From: Pantoea cypripedii
Lineage (GTDB): Bacteria; Pseudomonadota; Gammaproteobacteria; Enterobacterales; Enterobacteriaceae
DNA length: 64,000 nucleotides
Assembly: GCF_002095535.1 (NCBI RefSeq)
Contig: NZ_MLJI01000003.1
Span: 403,477 to 467,476, forward strand
Direction of reading: 5' to 3'
A program made the position numbers and the translations under genes. A model generated the notes under the pieces. The model saw only the letters and a program-made list of their open reading frames with translations. It was not told the origin of the DNA and made no database searches. Numbering within the stretch: the first letter of the stretch is position 1; every line of letters starts with the position of its first letter. Below, in pieces: positions 17,396-26,106 of the stretch.

Positions 17396-18283
17396 TTACC
17401 AGTGCCAGCGTTTTTCCGCTAACTCAACCAATAAACGCGATGCCGGGGACAACTCACTTAATGATCGGAACTGCCAGCCAAAAGTACGGGGCATGATCAC
17501 CAAAGGTAACGGGATTTCCACCAGCATGGCGTCATCACCCTCGCCTTTTAGCAAGCGGCGCGAGAGAAAACTCAGGAGTTGCGTACTGGCAATCACCTGA
17601 CGCAATGGCGACAAGGTATTACTTTCCATCTGGACCCGTGGTGGCGCATAGCCACCGCTCCGCAGGCGCTGTTCCAGCCACTGGCGCGTAGCGACGTTCG
17701 ATGATGGCAGCAACCAACTGTATTGATCCAGTTGCTCCGGCGTGGGGTGAATATTCGCCAGCGGATGACGACGGCTGGCAGCGATTACCACCGGATCATC
17801 AATGAGTGGGCGGGTGACAAACTCACTGTTGCCGTCCGGCAGAAATCCGAGGATCAGATCGATCTTGTTTTCCCGCAGCAGTTTCTGCAGCAGATCGTTC
17901 ATGCCTACCGTCACTTCAAGCCGGGCTGTCGGTGCTTTGTGCAGCAGATCGCGGCTCAGCATAGGCAGCATAAATTCCGCCGCCGTCGCGGCCACCCCGA
18001 GCCGAATCACCCCAGCAGTACCTGCCCCCAGCGCCTGCAAATCCTGGCGCGTCACCTGCATCATGTGCACCACTTTTTGAGCACGTTCACAAAGTAGCAG
18101 TCCCGCTTCCGTCAGTTGCATACCCCGCCCGACCTTTAAAATCAGCCGTGTGGCATAGAACTTTTCCAGCCGCTGGAGACATTTGGTCAGCGCTGGCTGG
18201 GTGATACCAAGGGATTGTGCCGCTTTGCCAAGGTGTCCGGTTTCCTTCACCGCCAGCAAATAATGCAGGTCTTTTAGCTCCAT
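17396..18283 (-). CDS. LysR-family transcriptional regulator
   Basis: The 295-aa product has an N-terminal winged helix-turn-helix (MELKDLHYLLAVKETGHLGKAAQSLGITQPALTKCLQRLE, about 1-40) and a co-inducer-binding domain starting near residue 90 (GVIRLGVAATAAEFMLP). It is divergent from the exported beta-propeller gene at 18412, the typical arrangement for a LysR target. The 128-bp gap contains a TGATAAA-N15-TTTATCA symmetry. The effector is unknown. Confidence 0.9.
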   Translation of the reverse strand: MELKDLHYLLAVKETGHLGKAAQSLGITQPALTKCLQRLEKFYATRLILKVGRGMQLTEAGLLLCERAQKVVHMMQVTRQDLQALGAGTAGVIRLGVAATAAEFMLPMLSRDLLHKAPTARLEVTVGMNDLLQKLLRENKIDLILGFLPDGNSEFVTRPLIDDPVVIAASRRHPLANIHPTPEQLDQYSWLLPSSNVATRQWLEQRLRSGGYAPPRVQMESNTLSPLRQVIASTQLLSFLSRRLLKGEGDDAMLVEIPLPLVIMPRTFGWQFRSLSELSPASRLLVELAEKRWHW

Positions 18284-18304
18284 TCATTCCCACCAGGAAT
18301 TAAT

Positions 18305-18333
18305 TGATAAAAATCAGAGAATATAATTTATCA
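18305..18333. promoter_or_regulatory. Candidate LysR operator between divergent genes
   Basis: TGATAAA (18305-18311) and TTTATCA (18327-18333) form an inverted repeat with a 15-base spacer in the divergent LysR/propeller gap. It is the best symmetry in that gap. Confidence 0.4.
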
Positions 18334-18411
18334 CTGCGGCCTGCCAGGATGAACAGACATTAACAACAGAGCAACAAATAACCTGCAATGTTAAGTACAA
18401 GGGAGAGAAGG

Positions 18412-19542
18412 ATGAAACATTCACTCAAGGCGCTGGTAGCCGCGCTGACATTAACCGCCGCTGGACAGGTGCTGGCACAGGATACGTTGCCGGTAAAATT
18501 GCCGACGCAGCAGGACAGCCGTCTGCAACAGGTTACTACCTCGCCTCGCGTGTGGAATGGCATCACCGTGAGCCATGATGGCCGCATTTTCGCTTCGCTG
18601 ACCCAATCAGAAGGCAGCGGTTTGCAACTGGCCGAAGTGGTTAACGGCAAGCTTAAGGCTTATCCCGACGAAAGCTGGAATCAGTGGCAAAGCCAGGATC
18701 CTGAACATCATTTTTACCATGTGAATGCGTTACGTATCGGCCCGGATGGCGATCTGTGGGTAATGGATGCGGGTAATAAAGGCATTGGCACGGGCGATCA
18801 GGCGGTGCCAGGTGCGGCCAAGCTGGTGCGCATCAACCTGCAAAGCGGCAAAGTGGTGGGCAGCTATGTGTTTAAAGCCCCCACGCTGAAGGCTACCAGC
18901 TACCTGGACGATGTGCGTTTCAATGGTGATTTCGCCTATCTGACCGATCCTGGTGCGGTAGGTCTGGTGGTATTGAACATGAAAAGCGGCAAAAGCTGGC
19001 GTGTTCTGGACGACCATCCGCTCTCCATCGATCACCAGCCAATCTATGCCGACGGCAAGAAACTGTACCTGCGCGACGGTCGTGAAAAACGTGTGGGCCT
19101 CGATCAGCTGGAAGTCTCACCGGACGGTAAATGGTTGTACTACCAGGCCATTCCCGGTCCACTGGCTCGCATTGAGACGCGTTATCTGAACGATGAGAAA
19201 CTCTCAGCACCCGAGGTAGCGAAACATGCTCATAAAGTCCGTGATACCTGGAGCACGGGCGGCACGGCGATTGATGCTGAAGGGAATATTTACGCCTCGG
19301 ACATCAATACCCGCAGCATAAAACGTATTGCGCCTGATGGTACGGTCACGACCGTGATTCAGGACCCGCGCCTGGTGTGGATCGATGCGATGTGGATCTC
19401 CAAAGGTGCGTTGTGGATGCCGTCGGCACAAATCAACCGTACGCCTGCCACTACCGGCGGTAAACCTTCCACCGTGGAATACCCGGTAAAACTCTATCGT
19501 CTGCCTTTACCGATTGCGCCGTCACCGCGCGATCACGGGTAA
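18412..19542 (+). CDS. Exported yellow/major-royal-jelly-type beta-propeller protein
   Basis: The 376-aa product has a signal peptide (cleavage after VLAQ, about residue 23). It has a propeller-like repeat pattern resembling the yellow/MRJP and SMP-30 groups: GDLWVMDAGNKG (about 111-122), YLTDPGAVGLVVLNMKSGKSW and GGTAIDAEGNIYASDI. Some family members are lactonases, but the catalytic metal residues cannot be assigned by eye. The start at 18412 follows GGGAGAGAAGG; the in-frame ATG 24 bases earlier lacks such a site. It is probably controlled by the divergent LysR and ends at a terminator hairpin. Confidence 0.8.
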   Translation: MKHSLKALVAALTLTAAGQVLAQDTLPVKLPTQQDSRLQQVTTSPRVWNGITVSHDGRIFASLTQSEGSGLQLAEVVNGKLKAYPDESWNQWQSQDPEHHFYHVNALRIGPDGDLWVMDAGNKGIGTGDQAVPGAAKLVRINLQSGKVVGSYVFKAPTLKATSYLDDVRFNGDFAYLTDPGAVGLVVLNMKSGKSWRVLDDHPLSIDHQPIYADGKKLYLRDGREKRVGLDQLEVSPDGKWLYYQAIPGPLARIETRYLNDEKLSAPEVAKHAHKVRDTWSTGGTAIDAEGNIYASDINTRSIKRIAPDGTVTTVIQDPRLVWIDAMWISKGALWMPSAQINRTPATTGGKPSTVEYPVKLYRLPLPIAPSPRDHG

Positions 19543-19546
19543 CAGC

Positions 19547-19580
19547 GTCGCCCGGCTTTGTCGGTCGGGCGGTTTTATTT
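19547..19580 (+). terminator. Terminator after propeller gene
   Basis: CGCCCG (19549-19554) pairs with CGGGCG (19566-19571), with weaker inner pairs and a TTTTATTT tail. It sits 6 bp after the stop codon. Confidence 0.7.
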
Positions 19581-19828
19581 ATCACCGGGATCATTGAGGA
19601 GCGGAAATAACACCAGGAAAAATCATCACCCAACGAGAATTTAATTTTATTAAAACTAAGAAGTTGCACACATTTTTTACCCGCAATACATCTTGTTATG
19701 TCTGGAACACTCTTCAGATAATAGCGTATGACTGTCGAGGGCAAAGAAGGCGCTTCTGCACATTAAATAATCATTTTGCTGTTTTTTATTTATACCCGAA
19801 TATTTTCCTCTGAACAGGATACCTCGCC

Positions 19829-21124
19829 ATGCTGCTAATTCTCAGTGTGCTTATGATTGGCTGTTTTATCGGCTTATTAATGAGCAAAAAACTCTCTGCC
19901 CTGACGGCATTGATTATTATCCCAACACTTTTCGCGCTATTTTCCGGGCATGGTGCGGAGATGGGCAGTATGGTGATTAAAGGATTGCGCACCGTCGCCC
20001 CTACCGGCGTGATGCTGATTTTCGCCATGCTTTATTTTATGAGCGTTACCGATGCCGGGATGTTTGATCCAATAATTAAACGCATTGTCTCTGCCGTCGA
20101 TGGTGACCCGGTCAAAATATTCATCGGCACTGCCCTGCTGGGCTTTATTGTGGCGCTGGATGGTGATGGCGCAACGGTATATATGATTGTCCTGTCGGCA
20201 TTTATGCCGATATATGAACGTGTTGGCTTATCTAAATTGAGCGTTGCCTGCCTGTTATTACAATGTACCGGGTTGGGGAATATGTTTCCGTGGGGTGGTC
20301 CCACCGCCCGTGCCGCCACCGCCGTTCATGCTGATGTCGCCACCTTATTCGTACCCATGTTATTACCGCTGCTGGCCTGCGTAGTATGGACCTTTGTGAT
20401 GGCGTGGCTGCTGGGCCGCAATGAGCGCAAGCGGATTGGTTTTGCTGCCGGGTCATCGGCCATGATTAGCGGCCTGCAATTTGAAGAAAAACCCTGTGTA
20501 GCCTGGCGCTTCTGGTTTAACTGGGTTCTGACCATCGCCCTGATGACGCTGCTGATGCTGGATGTGGTGCCGATGGCGTATCTGTTTATGCTGGCAACGG
20601 CGATCATGTTTGTCGTTAACTACCCCCAGCTCAGCCAGCAACAGGAGCAGATGGCACGCCATGCGCCAGCCATCCTCGCCGTGGCCGGTTTAATTTTCGC
20701 CGCTGCGGTGTTTACCGGGATCTTCTCCGAAACCGGTATGGCAGATAGCCTGGCAACCGCCATTGTGAATGTGATTCCCCCGGCACTGGGGCCTTATCTG
20801 GCGGTGATTACTGCGGTGATCAGTATTCCAGTGACCTGGATGGTCTCCAACGATGTGTTTTATTTCGGCATGTTGCCGGTGCTGGTTCAGGCAGCGGGAC
20901 ATTATGGTATCGAACCGATTGAAATGGCGCGCGCCGCGTTAGTGGGCCAGCCGGTGCATATTCTCAGCCCGCTGGTGGCCTCAACTTATTTACTGATCGG
21001 TATGCTGAAACTGGATTATGCCCAGGCGCAACGTTTCACTCTGCGCTGGTCATTTATTACCTGTCTGGTATTACTGCTGGTTGCACTGATTACCGGATGT
21101 TTCCCTTTTTATCGCGATGCTTAA
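19829..21124 (+). CDS. CitMHS-family divalent cation/citrate-type transporter
   Basis: The 431-aa protein is hydrophobic throughout (10-12 helices). It carries the ion-transporter superfamily motifs FIVALDGDGATVYMIVLSA (about 108-126) and GNMFPWGGPTARAATAV (about 151-167), as in CitMHS proteins that move metal-citrate complexes with protons. The region from 19581 to 19828 before it is non-coding, with AT-rich promoter-like sequence. No citrate-metabolism gene is adjacent, so citrate as substrate is a family-level guess. Confidence 0.85.
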   Translation: MLLILSVLMIGCFIGLLMSKKLSALTALIIIPTLFALFSGHGAEMGSMVIKGLRTVAPTGVMLIFAMLYFMSVTDAGMFDPIIKRIVSAVDGDPVKIFIGTALLGFIVALDGDGATVYMIVLSAFMPIYERVGLSKLSVACLLLQCTGLGNMFPWGGPTARAATAVHADVATLFVPMLLPLLACVVWTFVMAWLLGRNERKRIGFAAGSSAMISGLQFEEKPCVAWRFWFNWVLTIALMTLLMLDVVPMAYLFMLATAIMFVVNYPQLSQQQEQMARHAPAILAVAGLIFAAAVFTGIFSETGMADSLATAIVNVIPPALGPYLAVITAVISIPVTWMVSNDVFYFGMLPVLVQAAGHYGIEPIEMARAALVGQPVHILSPLVASTYLLIGMLKLDYAQAQRFTLRWSFITCLVLLLVALITGCFPFYRDA

Positions 21125-21286
21125 ATAATCCCCATGTAGCCCAACGAGATATCAGGTTATAATTTCAATGCCTGCTGTCTCGTTATTTTCAAGACAATTC
21201 TGCATACACGACAATATTTTCTTTTGTGTCATTTTCCCGTAGAATGCCCTTTTTTGCATGTGTAAGACAATAATCAAGGGTTTTTT

Positions 21287-21688
21287 ATGAGCGATGCACT
21301 GAAGGCATTGAACAATCTTCGCACACTGCGTGCACAGGCACGAGATGTTGAGGTTGAAGTTTTAAACGAAATGCTGGAAAAACTCAGCGCGATAATCGCC
21401 GAACGTCGTGATGAAGTGGCTGCGGAAAATGCCGCGCTGCGTGAGAAAGAAGAGAAACTGGCACTGTATAAAGAGATGCTGCTTAACGACGGTATCGATA
21501 TTTCTGAACTGGCGCAATTAACCCAGGGCGAAAGCAAACCTAAAGCGAAACGCGCACCGCGTCCGGCCAAATATAAATTCACTGATGAAAATGGTGATGA
21601 GAAATTCTGGACGGGTCAGGGTCGTACACCATCGCCAATCAAAAGCGTCATTGACGCTGGCGGTTCGCTGGATGATTTCCTGATTTAA
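21287..21688 (+). CDS. H-NS family nucleoid-associated protein
   Basis: The 133-aa product has the H-NS layout: an N-terminal oligomerisation coiled coil (MSDALKALNNLRTLRAQARD onward to about 65), a basic linker (KPKAKRAPRPAK, 84-95) and the C-terminal AT-hook-like domain with TGQGRTPSPIK (109-119, QGR at 111-113) ending in SLDDFLI. It diverges from standard H-NS in the dimerisation region and lacks the final KQ. This suggests a second, H-NS/StpA-like paralogue rather than the housekeeping copy. It is followed by a strong terminator. It would be expected to silence AT-rich DNA. Confidence 0.9.
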   Translation: MSDALKALNNLRTLRAQARDVEVEVLNEMLEKLSAIIAERRDEVAAENAALREKEEKLALYKEMLLNDGIDISELAQLTQGESKPKAKRAPRPAKYKFTDENGDEKFWTGQGRTPSPIKSVIDAGGSLDDFLI

Positions 21689-21691
21689 GTC

Positions 21692-21722
21692 TTCAGGCCC
21701 TTTTATGGGCCTGAATCTTTTT
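21692..21722 (+). terminator. Terminator after hns-like gene
   Basis: The 9-bp stem TTCAGGCCC / GGGCCTGAA has a TTTTAT loop and a TCTTTTT tail. It ends 2 bp before the stop codon of the convergent LysR gene. Confidence 0.9.
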
Positions 21723-21723
21723 G

Positions 21724-22626
21724 TCACGTCGCTACCGTATCAAACATCAAACCCCGTAACCAACGGTATCCGGCATCACGATGCGTCCTTTCATGCCAGG
21801 CCACGTTTTTGGTGAAGCCTGGAATACTTAACGGTGGCGGCAGTATCCGTAAATCTTCGGTATTCACCGCTAACCTGCGCGGCACCACAGCAATCAAATC
21901 ACTGACCCGTAAAATCTCCGGTAACACCAGGAAGCTGCTCACTGATAACGCGACGCGCCGGGATTTACCCAGCGCTGCCAATGCATCATCAGTCACACCG
22001 TGAAACTGCCCACCGTGATAGGAAACCAACGCATGATCAAGGATGCAGAAATCTTCCAGGGTGATGCCACTGCCCTGCGCTGCCGGATGGTCGCGGCGCA
22101 ACAGGCAGACATACTCTTCATCATATAACGCGCGAGCATGTAAATCTGGCGGCGTGGTGTCCGGTGTAATCAACGCAATGTCGATATCACCACGCTCGAA
22201 TTGAAAAGTCAGTTGATCATTATTGACGGGCACGACGGCAACACGGATACCCGGCGCGAGTTTACGTAATGCTTCCATATACGGCACCACCACCGCCCGC
22301 AGGGCGTAGTCGGTCGCGGCGATGGTAAACGTCATTTCTGCGCTGGCCGGATCAAAGGCTTTAGGTTGTAGCAGCCCGTTAACTTCAGCAAGGATCTGTT
22401 TAACCGGCGCAGCCAGCTCCAGCGCCCGCAATGTAGGCACGATACCGCGTTGCGTCCGGGTAAATAGCGGATCATCGAAACACTCGCGTAGCCTTGTCAG
22501 CATGCCACTGACCGCAGGTTGCGTCAGTGCCAGCCTGTTAGCCGCACGCGTCACGTTGCGCTCATCAAGCAGAGCATCCAGTGCTTTCAGCAGGTTGAGA
22601 TCCATCGTTCTGATATCAATTGGCAT
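21724..22626 (-). CDS. LysR-family transcriptional regulator (NodD/NahR-like group)
   Basis: The 300-aa product has the helix-turn-helix DLNLLKALDALLDERNVTRAANRLALTQPAVSGMLTRLR in its first 45 residues, and a ligand domain (MTFTIAATDYALRAVVVPYM) resembling the NodD/NahR subgroup, which respond to aromatic compounds. An in-frame GTG at 22638 would add four residues. Neither start has a clear ribosome site. It is divergent from a DJ-1/PfpI-type gene, its likely target. Confidence 0.88.
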   Translation of the reverse strand: MPIDIRTMDLNLLKALDALLDERNVTRAANRLALTQPAVSGMLTRLRECFDDPLFTRTQRGIVPTLRALELAAPVKQILAEVNGLLQPKAFDPASAEMTFTIAATDYALRAVVVPYMEALRKLAPGIRVAVVPVNNDQLTFQFERGDIDIALITPDTTPPDLHARALYDEEYVCLLRRDHPAAQGSGITLEDFCILDHALVSYHGGQFHGVTDDALAALGKSRRVALSVSSFLVLPEILRVSDLIAVVPRRLAVNTEDLRILPPPLSIPGFTKNVAWHERTHRDAGYRWLRGLMFDTVAT

Positions 22627-22799
22627 GATGGTTATCACTAAAAATAATGGTGAAAGTTATTTCAGCACGAGCCCCGCCATTGGGCAAGCTTCTCTGTTAT
22701 CGCACACGCTGATAGCTGCAATCATAAATGACGATAATGCTGATGATCGGCAATACGCCATACTGGCGACCCGAATACTTCTGTCGCTAAGGAACAATG

Positions 22800-23477
22800 A
22801 TGTCTGCTAAAAAAATACTCTTCGTGCTCACCAGCCACGACAAACTGGGTTCTACCGCTGGTGTAACAGGCTTCTATCTTCCCGAATTAACCCATCCTCT
22901 TGAACAGCTGGAAAACGCCGGGTTCAGCGTGGATTTTGCTTCAATTAAAGGCGGCACACCTCCGGTCTACGGCGTCGAGCTGGATGACGCAGTCAATGCA
23001 CATTACTGGCATGACGAGACTTTTCAGCACAAGCTGGCGCATACCGCAGCACTGGAGCAAGTTGACGCTGCACAGTATGCTGCTGTGCTGTATGTGGGTG
23101 GACATGGCACGATGTGGGATTTCCCGCAGAGCGAAGCGGTACAACGCGTGACGCGCGAGATATGGCAGCACCATGGTGTGGTGGCTGCGGTGTGTCATGG
23201 CCCTTCCGCATTGGTCAATGTCACCCTTGATGACGGCAGCCTGCTGGTTGCGGGCAAACAAGTCAGCGCCTTTACCGATGAAGAAGAACATATTGTGCAG
23301 CTGGAAAAAGTCGTACCGTTTTTGCTGAGCAGCAAATTGCAGCAGCAGGGCGCGATTATTGCTGGTGCTGCTGCATGGCAGGATCAGGTGTCCGTGGATG
23401 GACGTTTAATTACCGGGCAGAATCCGCAATCTGCCGCCAGCGTGGGTAAAGCGATAGTCAAAATTTTGCAGGGATAA
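22800..23477 (+). CDS. DJ-1/PfpI-superfamily protein (Hsp31/glyoxalase III-like)
   Basis: The 225-aa product has the class I glutamine-amidotransferase-like fold, with GGHGTMWDFP (100-109) and the nucleophile elbow AAVCHGPSALVNV containing Cys132 and His133. This matches Hsp31/YhbO-type chaperone or glyoxalase III members, acting on dicarbonyls or damaged proteins. Two ATGs lie in tandem (AATGATG); the second (22800) is better spaced from AAGGA. It is divergent from a LysR gene. Confidence 0.88.
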   Translation: MSAKKILFVLTSHDKLGSTAGVTGFYLPELTHPLEQLENAGFSVDFASIKGGTPPVYGVELDDAVNAHYWHDETFQHKLAHTAALEQVDAAQYAAVLYVGGHGTMWDFPQSEAVQRVTREIWQHHGVVAAVCHGPSALVNVTLDDGSLLVAGKQVSAFTDEEEHIVQLEKVVPFLLSSKLQQQGAIIAGAAAWQDQVSVDGRLITGQNPQSAASVGKAIVKILQG

Positions 23478-23551
23478 TGTTCTTCTTCTCCGCATCTGAG
23501 GTCTGTAACGTCAATCCCCGTGCGCCAGCCAATTCGCGCCCCGCAGTCATT

Positions 23552-23572
23552 GGGTCGGCATCATGCCGACCC
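23552..23572. repeat. Perfect palindrome related to the REP elements
   Basis: Arms GGGTCGGCAT and ATGCCGACCC flank a single C. The arm GGTCGGCAT recurs in the repeat unit at 43459 (GGTCGGCATAAATGCCG), so this is probably a degenerate member of that repeat family. It could also serve as a terminator for the DJ-1 gene, although no T run follows. Confidence 0.6.
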
Positions 23573-23790
23573 GCTCAATAATAGCCTTTCTCACCACCTG
23601 CCTAACCTGTAGCCAGGATGATATCGCGAGCACGGGACTTGCTATTGTGACGCCGTCACAATTAGTATGTTGTAATTATATAACACACTTTTCCCAGCTC
23701 TCATCCCTTTAAGCATCAACACACCGCCAGACTTGCTCATTTACCAACCAAAAGAGGAGAAATAAAGGAGATTCTACAATCACGATATAC

Positions 23791-23813
23791 AATGATAATC
23801 ATTCTCATTATCA
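23791..23813 (+). promoter_or_regulatory. Fur box upstream of fepA-like gene
   Basis: AATGATAATCATTCTCATT matches the Fur palindrome AATGATAATCATTATCATT at 18 of 19 positions. The symmetry extends to ATCAT beyond it, allowing two overlapping Fur dimers. It lies 46 bp before the start codon. Iron repression is strongly indicated. Confidence 0.92.
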
Positions 23814-23858
23814 TGCGCATTTGCTTACAAACGTTAACAAAACAGGGAGAATGATTAA

Positions 23859-26051
23859 GTGAATGCAACCAGATGTAACCAGAAGCACCCCATCGCGTTG
23901 CTTTTGGCCGGACTGTTGAGTACGTCAGCGTATGCCGCCAATGAGGAACCCACCGAAAAACTGGCTGACGATGAATCGATGATTGTCACAGCGGAAGAAG
24001 AACTGAAACAACAGCCTGGCGTTTCAACCATTACTGCGGAAGACATTCAAAAAAGCCCCCCTGTTAACGATTTATCAGACATCATTCGCAAAATGCCAGG
24101 TGTCAATCTCACCGGCAACAGCGCCAGTGGCAGCCGTGGTAATAATCGTCAAATCGACATTCGCGGCATGGGACCAGAAAATACCTTAATCATGATTGAT
24201 GGTGTCCCTGTCACCTCCCGTAACGCTGTTCGCTATAGCTGGCGCGGTGAGCGTGATACCCGTGGCGATACCAATTGGGTGCCGGCCGAAATGGTAGAGC
24301 GTATCGAGGTTATTCGTGGACCGGCAGCTGCCCGCTATGGTTCGGGTGCAGCAGGTGGCGTGGTGAACATCATCACTAAACGCCCAACGAATGACTGGCA
24401 TGGTTCCCTGTCTCTGTTCACCAATCAGCCAGAAGATGATAAAGAAGGTGCCACTAAACGCGCCAACTTTAACCTGAGTGGCCCGCTGGCCGGTGATGTA
24501 CTGACCATGCGTCTGTACGGCAACATCAATAAAACCGACGCCGACGCTTATAACATCAATACCGATGAAAACGGGTCTTATGCAGCAGGCCGTGAAGGCG
24601 TACGTAATAAAGATATCAATACGGTGTTCTCCTGGAAGATTACCCCACTGCAAATTGTCGATTTCAGCTACGGTTACAGCCGTCAGGGCAATATCTATGC
24701 TGGGGACACCCAATATAGTAACGGTAATATCAGCCCGGATGGCTTAGTGGAATCTTTGTACGGTGATGAAACCAATCGTATGTACCGCCAGAGCTATGGT
24801 CTGGCCTGGAATGGCATCTGGGATTGGGGTACATCAAAATTCAATTTCAATTATGAGAAAACCAACAACACCCGCCTGCAAGAAGGTTCAACGGGGCGTG
24901 TTGAAGGGATGATCAATAGCGATGATTATGCCACCAGCCGTCTCGAAAGTTATCGTGCTGGGGGCGAAATCAATTTCCCGGTGCAGTTGCTGGTTGATCA
25001 AACGGTCACATTAGGTGCGGAATGGAATCGCGATGAATTAAACGATCCTGCCTCTATGAGCGCAACCGATCAATCCGGTGTGATTATTGATGGCGTATCT
25101 GGCAACCCATCAGAACGTAGCAGTAAAAATAGCGCCACCATCAGTTCGCTGTTTTTTGAAGATAACATTGCCGCCACCGACAGTACCGAAGTTATCCCAG
25201 GCCTGCGCTTTGATTATCACGATAAGTTCGGTGCCAACTGGAGTCCGAGTCTTAATATTTCGCAAGGTCTGGGCGATGACTTCACCTTAAAGGCAGGTAT
25301 TGCGCGCGCATTTAAAGCACCGAATCTTTATCAGTCCACCGAGGGGTATCTGCTTTCCACGCGTGGTAATGGTTGCCCGGTCGGTCTCACCAGCGGTAGT
25401 TGTTATTTATTAGGTAATGAAAACCTCGATCCGGAAATCAGCGTCAATAAAGAAATCGGTATCGAATTTAATCACGATGGCTATATCGCCGGGATTACCT
25501 GGTTCCGTAATGATTACAAAAATAAGATTGTCGCGGGTGATGACCTGGTGGGTTATGCCTCTAACGGCTATAACGTGTTACGTTGGGAAAATGGTGGTAA
25601 AGCGATTGTTGAAGGCCTGGAAGGAAATCTGACGATTCCGCTGGTGCGCGATACGCTGGAATGGCGCACCAACGCGACCTATATGTTCCGTTCAGAAAGT
25701 AAGAAAACTGGCAATCCGCTCTCCGTCATCCCGGAGTTCACCATTAACTCACAACTTGACTGGCAGGTTACCGAGAAGCTGGAGGCGAATATTAACTGGA
25801 CCCAATATGGCAGGCAGAAACCGCGTCAGTATGCCGAAATCCGCAACGAGGTTAATGCGATCTCTAACCGCGAAATTAGTCCCTACTCCATCTTCGGTTT
25901 AAACATGAATTATGACATTACTAAAAACCTGCGCGCCAATGCAGGGATCAATAACCTGTTTGATAAACGTATTTATCGTGAAAATGATGGTGCATCTACC
26001 TATAACGAACCAGGTCGCGCATATTATGCCGGATTAACCCTGTCGTTCTGA
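23859..26051 (+). CDS. fepA: TonB-dependent catecholate siderophore receptor, FepA-like
   Basis: The 730-aa outer-membrane receptor starts at a GTG (GGGAGA 8 bases upstream). It has a signal peptide ending in AYA, a plug domain with GVNLTGNSASGSRGNNRQ, RGMGPENTLIMIDG and YGSGAAGGVVNIITKR, and a barrel with ADAYN, SRQGNIYAGDTQ, NWSPSLNISQGLGDDFTLK and EGLEGNL, ending NEPGRAYYAGLTLSF. These stretches are nearly the same as in enterobactin receptor FepA. No enterobactin biosynthesis genes are present, so it may serve for xenosiderophore uptake or be a second copy. A palindromic terminator follows. Confidence 0.9.
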   Translation: MNATRCNQKHPIALLLAGLLSTSAYAANEEPTEKLADDESMIVTAEEELKQQPGVSTITAEDIQKSPPVNDLSDIIRKMPGVNLTGNSASGSRGNNRQIDIRGMGPENTLIMIDGVPVTSRNAVRYSWRGERDTRGDTNWVPAEMVERIEVIRGPAAARYGSGAAGGVVNIITKRPTNDWHGSLSLFTNQPEDDKEGATKRANFNLSGPLAGDVLTMRLYGNINKTDADAYNINTDENGSYAAGREGVRNKDINTVFSWKITPLQIVDFSYGYSRQGNIYAGDTQYSNGNISPDGLVESLYGDETNRMYRQSYGLAWNGIWDWGTSKFNFNYEKTNNTRLQEGSTGRVEGMINSDDYATSRLESYRAGGEINFPVQLLVDQTVTLGAEWNRDELNDPASMSATDQSGVIIDGVSGNPSERSSKNSATISSLFFEDNIAATDSTEVIPGLRFDYHDKFGANWSPSLNISQGLGDDFTLKAGIARAFKAPNLYQSTEGYLLSTRGNGCPVGLTSGSCYLLGNENLDPEISVNKEIGIEFNHDGYIAGITWFRNDYKNKIVAGDDLVGYASNGYNVLRWENGGKAIVEGLEGNLTIPLVRDTLEWRTNATYMFRSESKKTGNPLSVIPEFTINSQLDWQVTEKLEANINWTQYGRQKPRQYAEIRNEVNAISNREISPYSIFGLNMNYDITKNLRANAGINNLFDKRIYRENDGASTYNEPGRAYYAGLTLSF

Positions 26052-26061
26052 TGTTATCCAC

Positions 26062-26096
26062 TATCCTGCCAGCACTGCGCTGGCAGGATATTTTCC
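26062..26096. terminator. Bidirectional terminator between fepA and luxR-type gene
   Basis: A 12-bp perfect stem TATCCTGCCAGC / GCTGGCAGGATA with a 5-base loop and a TTTT tail lies between convergent genes. Confidence 0.88.
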
Positions 26097-26106
26097 CCAC
26101 TCAGAT

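Larger units (their letters stand above)
23478..23858. other. Intergenic region before fepA-like gene
   Basis: These 381 bases contain a 21-bp perfect palindrome at 23552-23572 and a near-perfect Fur box at 23791-23813. I see no credible coding frame. Confidence 0.75.
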
